Below are positions 43,478-52,944 of a stretch of 64,000 nucleotides of DNA, piece by piece; position 1 is the stretch's first letter; every line of letters starts with the position of its first letter. The stretch spans positions 204,774-268,773 of the forward strand of contig NZ_GL982514.1 of assembly GCF_000220255.1 (NCBI RefSeq). Direction: 5' to 3'. The position numbers were made by a program, and so were the translations under genes. The notes below the pieces were generated by a model. That model had not been told where the DNA came from, ran no database searches, and saw only the letters and a program-made list of their open reading frames with translations. This stretch comes from Prevotella pallens ATCC 700821. GTDB taxonomy: Bacteria; Bacteroidota; Bacteroidia; Bacteroidales; Bacteroidaceae.

Positions 43478-44425
43478 CTATCTTATGTTTGGTAATATTA
43501 GTCGTGCCAAACGTATACCAGTGCTATTGGGTTGTTGCATTAAATATTGGTAAAGTGTTTCTTTTGGTTCTACCACTTGCCTACCATTGCGTTTCAAACT
43601 CGATGCATTGAGCATATAAAGTTCGTTGTTGTGCCACACAGCGAAGCCTAAATGTGTTGTATCAAGGTTGTATTTGCGTGTGGTAATGGCTATAATATCG
43701 CCGTTGCGCACCACTTTACGCAGCAGTTCTGTGTTGTTTAGCTGGCTTTTGGGTATGTATTGCACCTTTGTTCCGTTGGTTTGGTCTTCTATTTTCTTTA
43801 GTGCTGCCACTCGTTGGGGATTGTTTCGCAGCATATAGTAGCTGTTATAGTTTTCGCTCATATAGTTTATCTTCAGCGTTTGCGTGGCTGTGAAGGGCGG
43901 ATTTGGCGTTTCTATTTGGCAAAGAATACCTTTTTGCTGGTTATCGGTTACCCACCATTCATAGTAATGTAGTCTATTTTCGTACGAAAGTTGTCCTTTT
44001 CTATATCGAATGTATTGTAACATTTGTTTAAAATAGGCAAAACTGCTTTGCTTTTTATCCACGCATAGCAACACGGCAATGGTATTTTCTAGATAAGTAG
44101 TACAGTCCATGCCACGCATATTCACCACGAGTGTTTCCTCGTTGTTACGGTCTAACGTGTGTGCAACGTAGGGAGTTCCTATAAAAATGCGTGCTACCTT
44201 TATTATTAAGTCTTCTTTTTTAAGTTCTGAACGTAGCGGAATTAGCGATGAAAGCAATTGTTCTATTTTGGCAGAGTCGGTTTGCAAGCCTTTTTTAGCC
44301 CCTTGTTCGTTTTGTTGTGCGCTACCCATTATGTGTCGATAACCATAATTAGTGGGTGTAGCAATACTGTTTGTCCAAAGCAAAATGGGCATTGCGAGCA
44401 AGAAAACTAACCTTAAAGTCTTCAT
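43478..44425 (-). CDS. DUF1460 protein (NlpC/P60-like amidase fold)
   Basis: Exported protein of 315 residues with a signal peptide (MKTLRLVFLLAMPILLWTNSIA). DUF1460 members have a papain-like fold; visible are the candidate nucleophile in MRGMDCTTYLENTIAVLL and a downstream His in DTTHLGFAVWHNN. Likely a periplasmic amidase acting on cell-wall peptides. It starts 18 nt after the DUF4421 gene and closes a three-gene minus-strand unit. Confidence 0.85.
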   Translation of the reverse strand: MKTLRLVFLLAMPILLWTNSIATPTNYGYRHIMGSAQQNEQGAKKGLQTDSAKIEQLLSSLIPLRSELKKEDLIIKVARIFIGTPYVAHTLDRNNEETLVVNMRGMDCTTYLENTIAVLLCVDKKQSSFAYFKQMLQYIRYRKGQLSYENRLHYYEWWVTDNQQKGILCQIETPNPPFTATQTLKINYMSENYNSYYMLRNNPQRVAALKKIEDQTNGTKVQYIPKSQLNNTELLRKVVRNGDIIAITTRKYNLDTTHLGFAVWHNNELYMLNASSLKRNGRQVVEPKETLYQYLMQQPNSTGIRLARLILPNIR

Positions 44426-44443
44426 ACTAATGTAGTTTTAAGT

Positions 44444-45613
44444 TTATATTTTCTTTCTTTTTCCACGTTTACCAAAGTTCATTCCCACGTAGATATTCAT
44501 ATTCCCAAATAGGTTTGTGGTAGAAAATCCGTTACGATGGTAGTTGAATGCGTGCATAATGATGCTTGTTCCAGCATACCATTTCATATTATTCCATACC
44601 AATCCGAAGCGTACAATGCCATCGAAATCGATATTATCGGATATAATTCGATGCTTTGAGGAGTTTTCTTCCACTATTTTTCCTCGATTGTGTTTATAGG
44701 CAAAGCCCAGCATTGCCGACCCTGCAAGCAGCCAATTGCGTGCAAATACATAGTTATAGGCATATCCGCCACTCACAGTAAAGTTAGTATAGCGTAGCTC
44801 TTCTCGTTCTAACGACTTTTTAATGTCCTCGTATCGTCCTTCCATTTTTAGGTATTTGTAAACCAATTGATAGAATTCGGGCCAGTCTATGCGTAGTGTA
44901 TGCTTTGTGTAACCTATGCCAATGAGCGGACTTCCAGCCGATTTGCGTTGTATTGTACTCTGACTGAAGGCAGCAGGATAGGAGAAACGTCTATGATTAA
45001 ATATGTAATAGATGTTGAATCCCTTAACTGTTGTCTCCACACCATCGAACTCCATACCCTCCATAGGGTGTGTTTCTATCTTTTTTCCTAACGATAAACT
45101 GCGTATTTTAAAGTCTTTTCCCGTTTTACGATAGTAGAGATCTATTCCTATTTTTGCACTATACAGACTTACATCGAACTCTTTTCGCTTTTGTTTTGAG
45201 CCGTTAAAGAAAGGGTGTTTTATATCGAGCGTGTATCCAAGAAATAGCCATCGCCACCCAGCATAGGGTCCGATGCGTACCGTTGGTTCGGGTGCGAGAG
45301 TAAGATGGTAGTTTTCTCTACTACTTAAAGCATACATTTCAAAGTTGTTAGTGTTCTGTAACATAACCGTAAAGTTATATTTTTGCGGTTCTATATAAGT
45401 AGTATCAATTCCACCTACCACGTTTATAGCCTTCTCTGTTTGGTGCAAATGTAGTTTAGGCATGTGTTTAATGGAGTCTGATAGTTGCCATACAGTGCTA
45501 TCGCTCCATAGTTTTGTTATCCTGTTTGGTATTGTATCTTTGCTGTTTTCTGCCTTTATTGTGCTAACAAAAAGCAACAGAAGTAAGCAAATAGTAGTAT
45601 TTTTGCCAACCAT
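44444..45613 (-). CDS. DUF4421 outer-membrane protein
   Basis: A 389-residue exported protein with signal peptide (MVGKNTTICLLLLLFVSTIKA). The body is a predicted beta-barrel with DUF4421 features (NFTVMLQNTNNFEMYALSSR, VRIGPYAGWRWLFLGYTLD, FAYKHNRGKIVEEN, YVGMNFGKR). Found widely in Bacteroidota; function unknown. It starts 4 nt after the oxidoreductase gene. Confidence 0.83.
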   Translation of the reverse strand: MVGKNTTICLLLLLFVSTIKAENSKDTIPNRITKLWSDSTVWQLSDSIKHMPKLHLHQTEKAINVVGGIDTTYIEPQKYNFTVMLQNTNNFEMYALSSRENYHLTLAPEPTVRIGPYAGWRWLFLGYTLDIKHPFFNGSKQKRKEFDVSLYSAKIGIDLYYRKTGKDFKIRSLSLGKKIETHPMEGMEFDGVETTVKGFNIYYIFNHRRFSYPAAFSQSTIQRKSAGSPLIGIGYTKHTLRIDWPEFYQLVYKYLKMEGRYEDIKKSLEREELRYTNFTVSGGYAYNYVFARNWLLAGSAMLGFAYKHNRGKIVEENSSKHRIISDNIDFDGIVRFGLVWNNMKWYAGTSIIMHAFNYHRNGFSTTNLFGNMNIYVGMNFGKRGKRKKI

Positions 45614-45617
45614 TGTG

Positions 45618-46604
45618 TTAGTATATACCTAAAATTCTGTCCATTACCCAATTGGTGGGAGTAGCTTCTATGCTGTTAATTTCGCACTTTCCATATCCCT
45701 GAAGGTCTTGTACCACAGCCCTTATAAGTGGTTCTTGCACATAGTGTGGGTTCTTTATATCGAAGCATTCCATACCTTCGCTGGTGTAAAGTGTTATGGG
45801 ATTGTAGTTGTAAACCGAGAAAACAATGCGTCCTTCTGTGCCATATATCTCAATACTATCCTCTTTTGCACTTTCGTGAGCGGCGAAACTCCACGATCCA
45901 CTCCCACAAAGTCCGCTTTCAAAACGGAACACTGCATTCACCGTATCCTCCACTTTGTAGTGCCCTGTGCGGTTTGCTGTGTAGCCATGTGCCTTTACAA
46001 TGATGCCGAAAAGATACTGAAGCAGGTCGAGTTGGTGTGGAGCTAAATTGTAAAAGTAGCCTCGTCCGCCTTCTTGTGGCTGCAATCGCCATGGCTTTTC
46101 GTCTATATTTTCATTGTCGTCTAGTTCGTTTGCAGGTACGGCAAAGCGTATTTGTATGCTTAAAACCTTACCTATGACGTGCCGTTGCAGTATATCTTTC
46201 ACCGTTTTAAAGTAGGGTAGATAGCGCCGATAGTAGGCTACGAAACAAGGAACACCCGTTTGTTCTGACACACGATTAATGCGAACGCAGTCTTCGTACG
46301 ATGCTGCTAAGGGCTTTTCTATAAGGCATGGCTTTCCCGAACGCATAGCCATAATGGCGTATGCTGCATGTGCTATAGGAGGAGTTGCTATGTATATGGC
46401 GTTAATATTGGGGTTATCTATCATTGATTGTGCGTCGGTGTACCAGTGAGGAACGCCTAATTGGTTGGCGTACGTGCGTGCATCGGCTGCATTTTCGCTG
46501 AAGATGGCTTCCACATTCGATTCGGTTACAGCGTTAAAAGCTGCTCCCGACTTGTGTTCTGTGGCTTCTCCTAAACCTATAAATCCCCAAGATATGTGCT
46601 TCAT
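45618..46604 (-). CDS. Gfo/Idh/MocA family oxidoreductase
   Basis: NAD(P)-dependent dehydrogenase of sugars or related polyols, 328 residues. The N-terminal Rossmann fold shows ISWGFIGLGEATEHKSG and NAIYIATPPIAHAAYAIMAM, then CLIEKPLAASYEDC with the EKP lysine; the C-terminal domain has YFYNLAPHQLDLLQYLFG (catalytic His region). Substrate unknown. The ATG at 46604 follows a TATTTTTG promoter box (46621-46628), which rules out the longer frame starting at 46631. Confidence 0.88.
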   Translation of the reverse strand: MKHISWGFIGLGEATEHKSGAAFNAVTESNVEAIFSENAADARTYANQLGVPHWYTDAQSMIDNPNINAIYIATPPIAHAAYAIMAMRSGKPCLIEKPLAASYEDCVRINRVSEQTGVPCFVAYYRRYLPYFKTVKDILQRHVIGKVLSIQIRFAVPANELDDNENIDEKPWRLQPQEGGRGYFYNLAPHQLDLLQYLFGIIVKAHGYTANRTGHYKVEDTVNAVFRFESGLCGSGSWSFAAHESAKEDSIEIYGTEGRIVFSVYNYNPITLYTSEGMECFDIKNPHYVQEPLIRAVVQDLQGYGKCEINSIEATPTNWVMDRILGIY

Positions 46605-46620
46605 TGCTAATTCTTTTGTG

Positions 46621-46628
46621 CAAAAATA
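46621..46628 (-). promoter_or_regulatory. Promoter -7 box of the oxidoreductase-DUF4421-DUF1460 unit
   Basis: TATTTTTG on the minus strand matches TAnnTTTG, 16 nt before the ATG at 46604. Confidence 0.45.
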
Positions 46629-46702
46629 CAATTTTTTACCGAATAAAAGTGCCTTTATTAATAAATATATATAAGGTGAAGACAGAATAAGAAAAATATT
46701 AT

Positions 46703-46710
46703 TAAATTTG
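46703..46710 (+). promoter_or_regulatory. Promoter -7 box of the M64 peptidase gene
   Basis: TAAATTTG, exact TAnnTTTG, 27 nt before the ATG. Confidence 0.5.
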
Positions 46711-46737
46711 CAAACAAACGAAAATACTATTTAAAAT

Positions 46738-48030
46738 ATGAGGAAAATAAATTTGCTATTGGTGTTCTTGCTTATTAGCACATTTGCTTTTGCGCAAGAT
46801 TTTCAACGTTATTTTGAAGATGCAACGTTGCGTTTAGATTACAATTTCGCAGGAAACGCACGCCATCAAGCCATTGCTGTAGACGAACTCTGTCGTATTC
46901 CACACTGGTATGGTAAGAAACAAAGGTTAAATGAACTGCCTGTAGAGGGCAACGGACATATTACGGTGCGCCAACATGGTACAAATAAGGTGCTCTACCG
47001 TAATTCTTTTTCTACACTTTTCCAGGAATGGCTTACCTACAACGAGGCTAAAACAAACTCAAAGTCGTTTGAAAATGTTTTTTTAGTGCCATTTCCTAAA
47101 GATACTGTAGATGTTACGGTTGAACTGTTTGACAACCGCAGACAGGTAATGACATCGCTTACGCACACCGTTGTGCCCACCGATATTTTGATAAGACGTA
47201 TTGGAGAAAAGCACGTAACCCCCTACGAAACACTGCAAAAGGCTGCCGACACTACACGTTGCATACATATTGCCTACATAGCAGAGGGCTATACAGAGGC
47301 TGAAATGCCTACCTTTTTGAACGATTGCCGCACGGCTATGGAAGCTTTGTTTGCTCACGAGCCGTTTAAAGCATTGAGAAACCGCTTCAATGTAATAGCT
47401 GTTAAATCGCCATCGGCTGAAAGTGGTACGTCAAATCCGGGCAAAGGCATTTGGAAAAACACGGCTTTGCACTCTAATTTTAATACATTCTATAGCGACA
47501 GATACCTTACTACGTTGCACCTTAAAACCCTTCACAACTGGTTGGCAGGTACACCTTACGAACACATAATAGTGTTGGTGAACACCGAAAACTATGGTGG
47601 CGGTGGCATTCTTAACTCGTATAACCTCTCAATGGTACGACATTCTGCTTTTAAACCTGTAGTGGTGCACGAGTTTGGACACTCTTTTGCAGGGCTTGGC
47701 GATGAGTATGGCTACGACGATATACCTATGTATCCGCACGATATAGAACCATGGGAAGCCAATCTTACTACTTTGGTAGACTTTAAGTCTAAATGGAGCG
47801 ATATGGTAACACCTGGTACGCCCGTGCCAACGCCACAACCAGCCGACCTTGATAGGCCTAATGCTAACCAAAAGCTATGGAAAATAGGTGCATACGAGCC
47901 TGCTGGATATACAAAACACGGGGTTTACCGTGCCTATCCCGACTGTAGAATGCGCACAAACCAAAATCCTAACTTCTGTCCGGTGTGCCAACGTGCCATT
48001 ACAAAGCTAATAAAGTTTTATACAGAATAG
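46738..48030 (+). CDS. M64-family zinc metallopeptidase (IgA-peptidase type)
   Basis: Exported metalloprotease of 430 residues with signal peptide MRKINLLLVFLLISTFAFAQ. An N-terminal M64_N beta-sandwich (residues about 20-140) precedes the peptidase domain, which has IAYIAEGYTEAEMPTF and the zinc motif VVHEFGHSFAGLGDEYG (His311, Glu312, His315, third ligand probably the Asp of GDEY). The family is named after an IgA1-cleaving enzyme of Clostridium ramosum, but most members have unknown substrates. Single gene with its own terminator. Confidence 0.9.
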   Translation: MRKINLLLVFLLISTFAFAQDFQRYFEDATLRLDYNFAGNARHQAIAVDELCRIPHWYGKKQRLNELPVEGNGHITVRQHGTNKVLYRNSFSTLFQEWLTYNEAKTNSKSFENVFLVPFPKDTVDVTVELFDNRRQVMTSLTHTVVPTDILIRRIGEKHVTPYETLQKAADTTRCIHIAYIAEGYTEAEMPTFLNDCRTAMEALFAHEPFKALRNRFNVIAVKSPSAESGTSNPGKGIWKNTALHSNFNTFYSDRYLTTLHLKTLHNWLAGTPYEHIIVLVNTENYGGGGILNSYNLSMVRHSAFKPVVVHEFGHSFAGLGDEYGYDDIPMYPHDIEPWEANLTTLVDFKSKWSDMVTPGTPVPTPQPADLDRPNANQKLWKIGAYEPAGYTKHGVYRAYPDCRMRTNQNPNFCPVCQRAITKLIKFYTE

Positions 48031-48044
48031 GAAAAGACAAAACG

Positions 48045-48093
48045 AAAGGCAGACTCTGAAGGTGTAAACAAACGAGTCTGCCTTTATTGTTTT
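48045..48093 (+). terminator. Intrinsic terminator of the M64 peptidase gene
   Basis: AAAGGCAGACTC and its exact reverse complement form a 12-bp stem with a 17-nt loop, followed by ATTGTTTT. Confidence 0.85.
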
Positions 48094-48176
48094 CGGCAAA
48101 TTCTGTTTTTAGAAGGTACCGAATGTATTTTTATAAATGGTTGTTTGCTATGTAATAATCATAGCAAACTTTTGTT

Positions 48177-48437
48177 TTAGAGTGCTGTAAATGCAGCAAT
48201 GAACCCAAGAATAATGCCTGGAGTGTTGGCTATGGCAAGTGCCCAGTCGCGTTTTTCCTTAAACAAACCGTAGCAAACCCATAGCGTACAGTTTACTCCT
48301 GCCATAAAAGGCTGTATGAATATACCTTTATGGCCGTGCAAATTGTTCCATATTTGCGGGAAATAGAACACGTACATTAGTATAGATGTTACCATACCTA
48401 CCCAACCCATAGCTTCAAAAAACTTCTCTTTCGTCAT
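48177..48437 (-). CDS. SemiSWEET-type sugar transporter
   Basis: Three-helix membrane protein of 86 residues that would dimerise into a small sugar uniporter. Features: GWVGMVTSILMYVFYFPQIW with the PQ-loop motif, GVNCTLWVCYGLFKEKRDW, and ANTPGIILGFIAAF with the conserved Asn-Pro region. Array R8 lies upstream and two of its units carry promoter boxes pointing at this gene. Only about 146 bp separates its end from the M64 gene. Confidence 0.9.
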   Translation of the reverse strand: MTKEKFFEAMGWVGMVTSILMYVFYFPQIWNNLHGHKGIFIQPFMAGVNCTLWVCYGLFKEKRDWALAIANTPGIILGFIAAFTAL

Positions 48438-48713
48438 GTTAAATCCTTTTTTTATTTGTGTGATATTACCTTTTTTATTTAGTGGTAGACAAGGATAGCA
48501 TAACGAATGTGCTTTTTTTACTATTGAAAGGTGTATTCTTCTGTTATCCTAAACTCCGTTGCAAAGATATAGAAAGTTTGGTTTTAAAAAAAGAAATGCT
48601 GAAAGAAAGTATATCTTTTTGTATTTTTTTTGTTAGAATGGGGGCTGTTTTTGTGTTTTGAATGTTGTGTTGTTGTAATCCGTCAGCAACATTATTGGCA
48701 GGTTGTTAGCAGC

Positions 48714-48738
48714 CGTAGGGGCAGATTTATCGTGCCCG
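48714..48738. repeat. REP-like short dispersed motif, copy 2
   Basis: Second copy of the motif at 5921, here with an intact GGGCA / TGCCC stem around a 9-nt loop. It lies beside the long flank element. Confidence 0.55.
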
Positions 48739-48757
48739 CATATATATATTCGATATG

Positions 48758-48872
48758 CATTTGCAATCCGTTTGAAACACATTTATGTAATGTTCGCAAC
48801 GTGTTCGTTATCTGTGTGTTACATATTCGCCGTGTAAAAGTATGGTTTTTGCGTTGCAAAAGTATGGTTTTT
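48758..48872 (-). repeat. Long array-flank element, left copy of a 115-bp inverted pair
   Basis: The reverse complement of this segment matches 63843-63957 in 114 of 115 positions (one G/A difference in the repeat units). It comprises about 40 bp of array R8 units plus a 73-bp flank beginning GCGAATATGTAACACACAGA and ending GGATTGCAAATG (in the orientation of the right copy). Confidence 0.9.
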
Positions 48873-48943
48873 GGCGTGCAAAAAGGGGGTTTTTACATTG
48901 CAAAAGTATGGTTTTTGCAATGCAAAAAGGGGGTTTTTATTTT
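48834..48943. repeat. 22-bp palindromic repeat array R8 (5 units)
   Basis: Units start at 48834, 48856, 48878, 48900 and 48922 with cores GTATGG, GTATGG, GGGGG, GTATGG and GGGGG. Units 2 and 4 contain exact TAnnTTTG boxes on the minus strand (48857-48864 and 48901-48908). The 579-bp gap between the permease and SemiSWEET genes holds this array, the long flank and the REP-like motif. Confidence 0.92.
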
Positions 48944-49016
48944 TTGGCTTCGGCACTCTTACAATGTTGCGATGTATTAGCTGCTTTCTATAGTGTGTAT
49001 TTCTCGGTTGCAATAA

Positions 49017-50342
49017 CTATTTTGGTGTTTCCTCGCTGTGTGCGTTTTGTGTGCCTTTGTTGTCAGAAACCTGTTGCTTTCGTGCCGTTCGTGCCTTTTC
49101 AATTTTGTCTTTTGTTCGTCCCACATGGACAATAGCGTGTTTTCGTGCACTAATAATTTGGTAGCGATACACCATACACGTAATGAAGAAATAGACAATG
49201 GCTTGTGTCCAAAGTGCAAACACTTCGGTGCGAATGTCGTCTAACGTGCCTGCCATAGACGACAAACTAAGGAAGCCGCGTACGCCAAATGTTGAAGGAA
49301 TGAACCATGCTATGCCTTCCCAAATGGCAGGAATGTTGGTGCGAGGCCAGCTAACGCCTGTTAAAAATAGGAAAGGAATGGACGTAAACACCACAAGCAA
49401 CATTACGTTTTCGCGGTGTCGAACAAGGCACGAGAGTGTCATTCCAAAGAAAATAACCGATAAAAGGTAGGGTACAAGCAGCCCAATAAGGTCGGAAGGC
49501 TGTGCCAACATAGTGAAATGGAATATGTGTGGTACGGCTAAAGTAATGTAAGCAGCCACCACACAGTATATCATGAAATAGCAAAGCGATTTTCCCAGAA
49601 CTATCTTAAATATGCCATTATGGTGCTTGCTGATGGGGACAAGGTCTTGATAGCGATTGTTTTCGCGTGCTGTACCTGCCGAAAGACCAATGCCAAGTAG
49701 CAGGGTTTGTTGTAGAATAAGTATTAACACACCCGGCAGAATGGCATTTCCGTAACCTCCAGTAACGTTAAAAATGGGTTCTTCTACCACCTCTAACGGT
49801 TGTGTGTTCACCTGTTCGTCGCGTACGGTAATATTTCCTATCATATCTTTTTGCCGTTCTTTTCCCATCTCGAGGGCTACAGCAAGGCTTGTTTGGTATA
49901 TTGCTTTGTAGGCAAGCATAAGGTTCATATCGCAATAAACACTTATATGGGCTTGCTCTCCTCGGTTTAATGTTTGCTCAAAGTTCTTTGGTAAATATAT
50001 AATACCATTGGCATTTTGTTGTTCTACAACGGTTTTTGCTTCAGGCAAACTGTTGCAATAGTAAGCCACCTCCACATCGGGAGATGCATTAACCATACGA
50101 ACAAACTGGCGCGAAGTAGCTGTATGCGACTGGTCTACCACTACAACGGGCACATTGCGCACCACTTCGTTGTTGTAAATCCATGAATAAAGCAACGGGT
50201 AGAGCAACGGAACGAGTACGAAGAATATAAGAACACCCTCGTCTTTAATGGTATTCTTCATTTCAATCCACCAAATGTAGCAGATAGAAACAATTAAATT
50301 GCTGTTGGCATTTGTACGCCTACTGTTTGTTTTTTTCTCCAT
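49017..50342 (-). CDS. ABC-2 type permease of an efflux system, second copy
   Basis: Membrane component of 441 residues of the ABC-2 permease class: an N-terminal helix (FFVLVPLLYPLLYSWIY), a periplasmic domain of about 170 residues, then five or six C-terminal helices (VLILILQQTLLLGIGLSAGTARE onwards). The C-terminal 40 residues are charged and disordered. It belongs with the upstream permease, HlyD-like and TolC-like genes to an export system. No ATPase gene is present, so energy must come from a protein coded elsewhere. Confidence 0.85.
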   Translation of the reverse strand: MEKKTNSRRTNANSNLIVSICYIWWIEMKNTIKDEGVLIFFVLVPLLYPLLYSWIYNNEVVRNVPVVVVDQSHTATSRQFVRMVNASPDVEVAYYCNSLPEAKTVVEQQNANGIIYLPKNFEQTLNRGEQAHISVYCDMNLMLAYKAIYQTSLAVALEMGKERQKDMIGNITVRDEQVNTQPLEVVEEPIFNVTGGYGNAILPGVLILILQQTLLLGIGLSAGTARENNRYQDLVPISKHHNGIFKIVLGKSLCYFMIYCVVAAYITLAVPHIFHFTMLAQPSDLIGLLVPYLLSVIFFGMTLSCLVRHRENVMLLVVFTSIPFLFLTGVSWPRTNIPAIWEGIAWFIPSTFGVRGFLSLSSMAGTLDDIRTEVFALWTQAIVYFFITCMVYRYQIISARKHAIVHVGRTKDKIEKARTARKQQVSDNKGTQNAHSEETPK

Positions 50343-50462
50343 AAGCTCGTTTTTCTTCCTTGCTTTTACAATAGGAAACTTGCCTTTTTGTTGAATCTTT
50401 TACTATCTATTTTCTGTTCGTTTGTACAATGTAGCATACAATGAATGGCACTTTTATGTGCA

Positions 50463-51626
50463 CTAAGGAATGTAAACATACTCTAACATAGCCCTCCTTA
50501 TGTTGCGTGCAGTAAGCAATGGCAGAGCCGCAAAGGCAACGAGAGCCACCACATGTGGCCATGCGTTAATGAGAGGATAGCCATTGAAGACGGCAATTTG
50601 GTATACCATATAATAGTGTCGGAGGGGTATGAGCTGCGCTAAAGCTATAATTGGCGAATCCATAGCAAACAAAGGGAAGGTTGCTCCACACGCTGAGAAC
50701 CCCACAACAGCCCATAATGAGCAAACACTCATAGACATACGGAGCGATGGCATTAGTCCAAATACGAACACACCGAACCCTTGTGCCGCTGTAACGGTGA
50801 GCAAAGCAATAAGCAACATCTTGGAAATTCCACCGGGGTGGGGGAAGTTTAAGTGCCCATAAACATACCATTCGTAGCACAAAAACATACTGAAGAATAC
50901 AAGAAACTGTGGTAACAATTTGCCCGAAAGTGCTATAAAAATGTTCTTTCCTGCCATTTGCATCCACTCTTTAGACCGTCCAAACTTTAGTTCAGTGCCT
51001 ATAGAGTAGACCGTAATTAGTAGCATGAATAGCATAAACACACCTGGCACCATAATGGTAGAGAGGTAAATGTTGTAGCTTAACCACGGATTTCCAATGG
51101 TATGCACGTCGAGTGCTATAGGCTGAAGGGTAGTTTTTATTTCTCTATTGGTCTTTCCTAACATCTGAAGCTTAGCCGAACCAATGGCAGCCGAGCCGAG
51201 TGTGGTGATGGTTTTAAGGTCTTTGAAGAGCAACGACCCTGCTACCAATGTAACGTTGCTATAATAAAACGACACTGTAGGCTGTCTTCCACTAACAAGT
51301 TTTGCGGTTGTTCCTTCTGGAATATATAGATATGCGTATATTTTTCCCTGCTGAATGGCACGCCGAGCCTCGTTTACGTTTGTGTAATGGGCTACTACTT
51401 TTGTGCTTTGGAAGGCATCTAATCGGCGTATAAGTGTACGTGTTACAGCCGAATTGTCGTTGTCTACCACACCACAAGGCATCTTTTCGGGTTGCCCAGA
51501 ACTCATTAGCGATGTGAAAAAAATAAGAATGATAATAGGAAAAATCACCATACAGAACAGGTAGATGGGTGTATGTACAAGCTGATCTACCTCTCTTGCC
51601 GCTATGTTTATAATGCGTCGGAACAC
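50463..51626 (-). CDS. ABC-2 type permease of an efflux system, first copy
   Basis: A 387-residue permease related to the downstream one: N-terminal helix (LFCMVIFPIIILIFFTSLM), periplasmic domain with a CGVVDNDNSAVTRTLIRRLD start, then helices from LSTIMVPGVFMLFMLLITVYSIG to the end. The two permeases probably form a heterodimer, as in YbhS/YbhR. A 120-bp gap to the downstream permease and a 220-bp gap to HlyD hold no recognisable elements. Confidence 0.87.
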   Translation of the reverse strand: MFRRIINIAAREVDQLVHTPIYLFCMVIFPIIILIFFTSLMSSGQPEKMPCGVVDNDNSAVTRTLIRRLDAFQSTKVVAHYTNVNEARRAIQQGKIYAYLYIPEGTTAKLVSGRQPTVSFYYSNVTLVAGSLLFKDLKTITTLGSAAIGSAKLQMLGKTNREIKTTLQPIALDVHTIGNPWLSYNIYLSTIMVPGVFMLFMLLITVYSIGTELKFGRSKEWMQMAGKNIFIALSGKLLPQFLVFFSMFLCYEWYVYGHLNFPHPGGISKMLLIALLTVTAAQGFGVFVFGLMPSLRMSMSVCSLWAVVGFSACGATFPLFAMDSPIIALAQLIPLRHYYMVYQIAVFNGYPLINAWPHVVALVAFAALPLLTARNIRRAMLEYVYIP

Positions 51627-51846
51627 GATTGAGCCGTTTTTTTTGTTTTGTTTTTCTCTCTTTCTTAAGTAAAAAGCAGGCTATATGCAAAACCAATGTA
51701 GGCAGGTTTTGTTGCTTTTTCTATTTTACGGGAGAGTTATATCTATTTTGTTAGAAAACTATTTCCACCTTATTATATATAGACTTCCACCTTTTGGTAT
51801 AGTAGCTTCTGTATTTCTAAGATGTAATTTCTATCTTATTACGATG

Positions 51847-52833
51847 CTATTTCTTTAATATGACCGACATACCAGGGCGCATTCCATCTACTTTTGTTAT
51901 GGGTTTTGTCTTTACTTCAAAGGTTTTAAGGTCGTATTGTCCGTTTGCTTTTGTTGCTTTCCATACAGCATACGAGCCCTGATCCTTAACAGACGTAACC
52001 TGTAAGTCTATATTTTTGTTGAATGCAGGTAGGAAACCTTTCAGCTTTGTGCCCACCTTCATACCATTAAGCTGGTCTTCGCGAATGTTAAAAGTAACCC
52101 AAACGTCGTTCGTCATAGCAATACTCATAATCGGACTTCCTAGTCCTACCAACTCGCCAACCTTTGGATAGATAGTAGAAACCTCCCCATCGGCAGTGGC
52201 TCTTTGTACTGTTTCCTTTAAAAACGACCTAACAACGTCTACTGCAGAGCGTGCTGCTTGTGCCTGTTTCTTGGCTGCTTGTTTGGTTTCCTTACGTTTT
52301 CCGCTCTTTGCAAGGTCGTATTGAGCACGCGCAACGTCCACTGCTGACTGCGTAGTTTTATATGCTGCTTCAGCTTCGTCGCGTTTTTGAGCCGAAATAA
52401 CCCCCTCGTTGAAAAGTCGAAGTAGTCGTCCGTAGGTCTTTCCTGCTATGTCGTTGGCGGTAATAGCCTGCTGATAAACATTGTAAGCTGCTGTAATCAG
52501 CTCTTGTCTATTGGGTTCTTCCACCAAATCGCTTAGAGCTTCTGTTGCACCGGCAGTAGCTTTGGCTACGTTTTCCTGTGCATTCATTTCAGGAATGGAT
52601 AGTACAGCGAGCACTTGTCCCTTGTGTACGTAGTCGCCTTCCTTTACTTTGATGTCTGTAATACGTCCTGGTAGTTTGCAAGCTACACGATATTCGCTGA
52701 CATCAACCTCGCCTTGAATAATCTCTTCGTCCTTTCCTAAGGTGAAATAGCCTATTACTGCCACTAGTATTACTACACTGGCAAAACCCAGAATGGCTAA
52801 AAGAATGTTGTTATGTTGCGATTTTGCTGACAT
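51847..52833 (-). CDS. HlyD-family membrane fusion protein
   Basis: Periplasmic adaptor of 328 residues joining inner-membrane permeases to a TolC channel. One N-terminal membrane helix (LAILGFASVVILVAVIGYF), a lipoyl-like half (GRITDIKVKEGDYVHKGQVLAVLSIPE), a coiled-coil hairpin (residues about 80-205), the second lipoyl half and a beta-barrel domain ending GMRPGMSVILKK. Its position between TolC and the permeases fixes its role in this efflux unit. Confidence 0.92.
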   Translation of the reverse strand: MSAKSQHNNILLAILGFASVVILVAVIGYFTLGKDEEIIQGEVDVSEYRVACKLPGRITDIKVKEGDYVHKGQVLAVLSIPEMNAQENVAKATAGATEALSDLVEEPNRQELITAAYNVYQQAITANDIAGKTYGRLLRLFNEGVISAQKRDEAEAAYKTTQSAVDVARAQYDLAKSGKRKETKQAAKKQAQAARSAVDVVRSFLKETVQRATADGEVSTIYPKVGELVGLGSPIMSIAMTNDVWVTFNIREDQLNGMKVGTKLKGFLPAFNKNIDLQVTSVKDQGSYAVWKATKANGQYDLKTFEVKTKPITKVDGMRPGMSVILKK

Positions 52834-52944
52834 AATGAATGTCTTTATTATGTTTGTTTTGTTTCTATTATAGTTCTAAAATAATATTTTTCAGCTTGAA
52901 GATCCACTTTCTTGTGCAACAATAGTGGTTGTTTGCTAAAGTTT

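Noticed and set aside
48834..48943. CRISPR array
   Set aside because: The units have a regular 22-bp step, but there are no 25-40 bp unique spacers; the variable part is only about 5 bp in the centre and 3-5 bp linkers. No cas genes are in the window.
49038..49244. Plus-strand frames over the permease 3' end
   Set aside because: They overlap the permease gene in antisense and have no conserved features.
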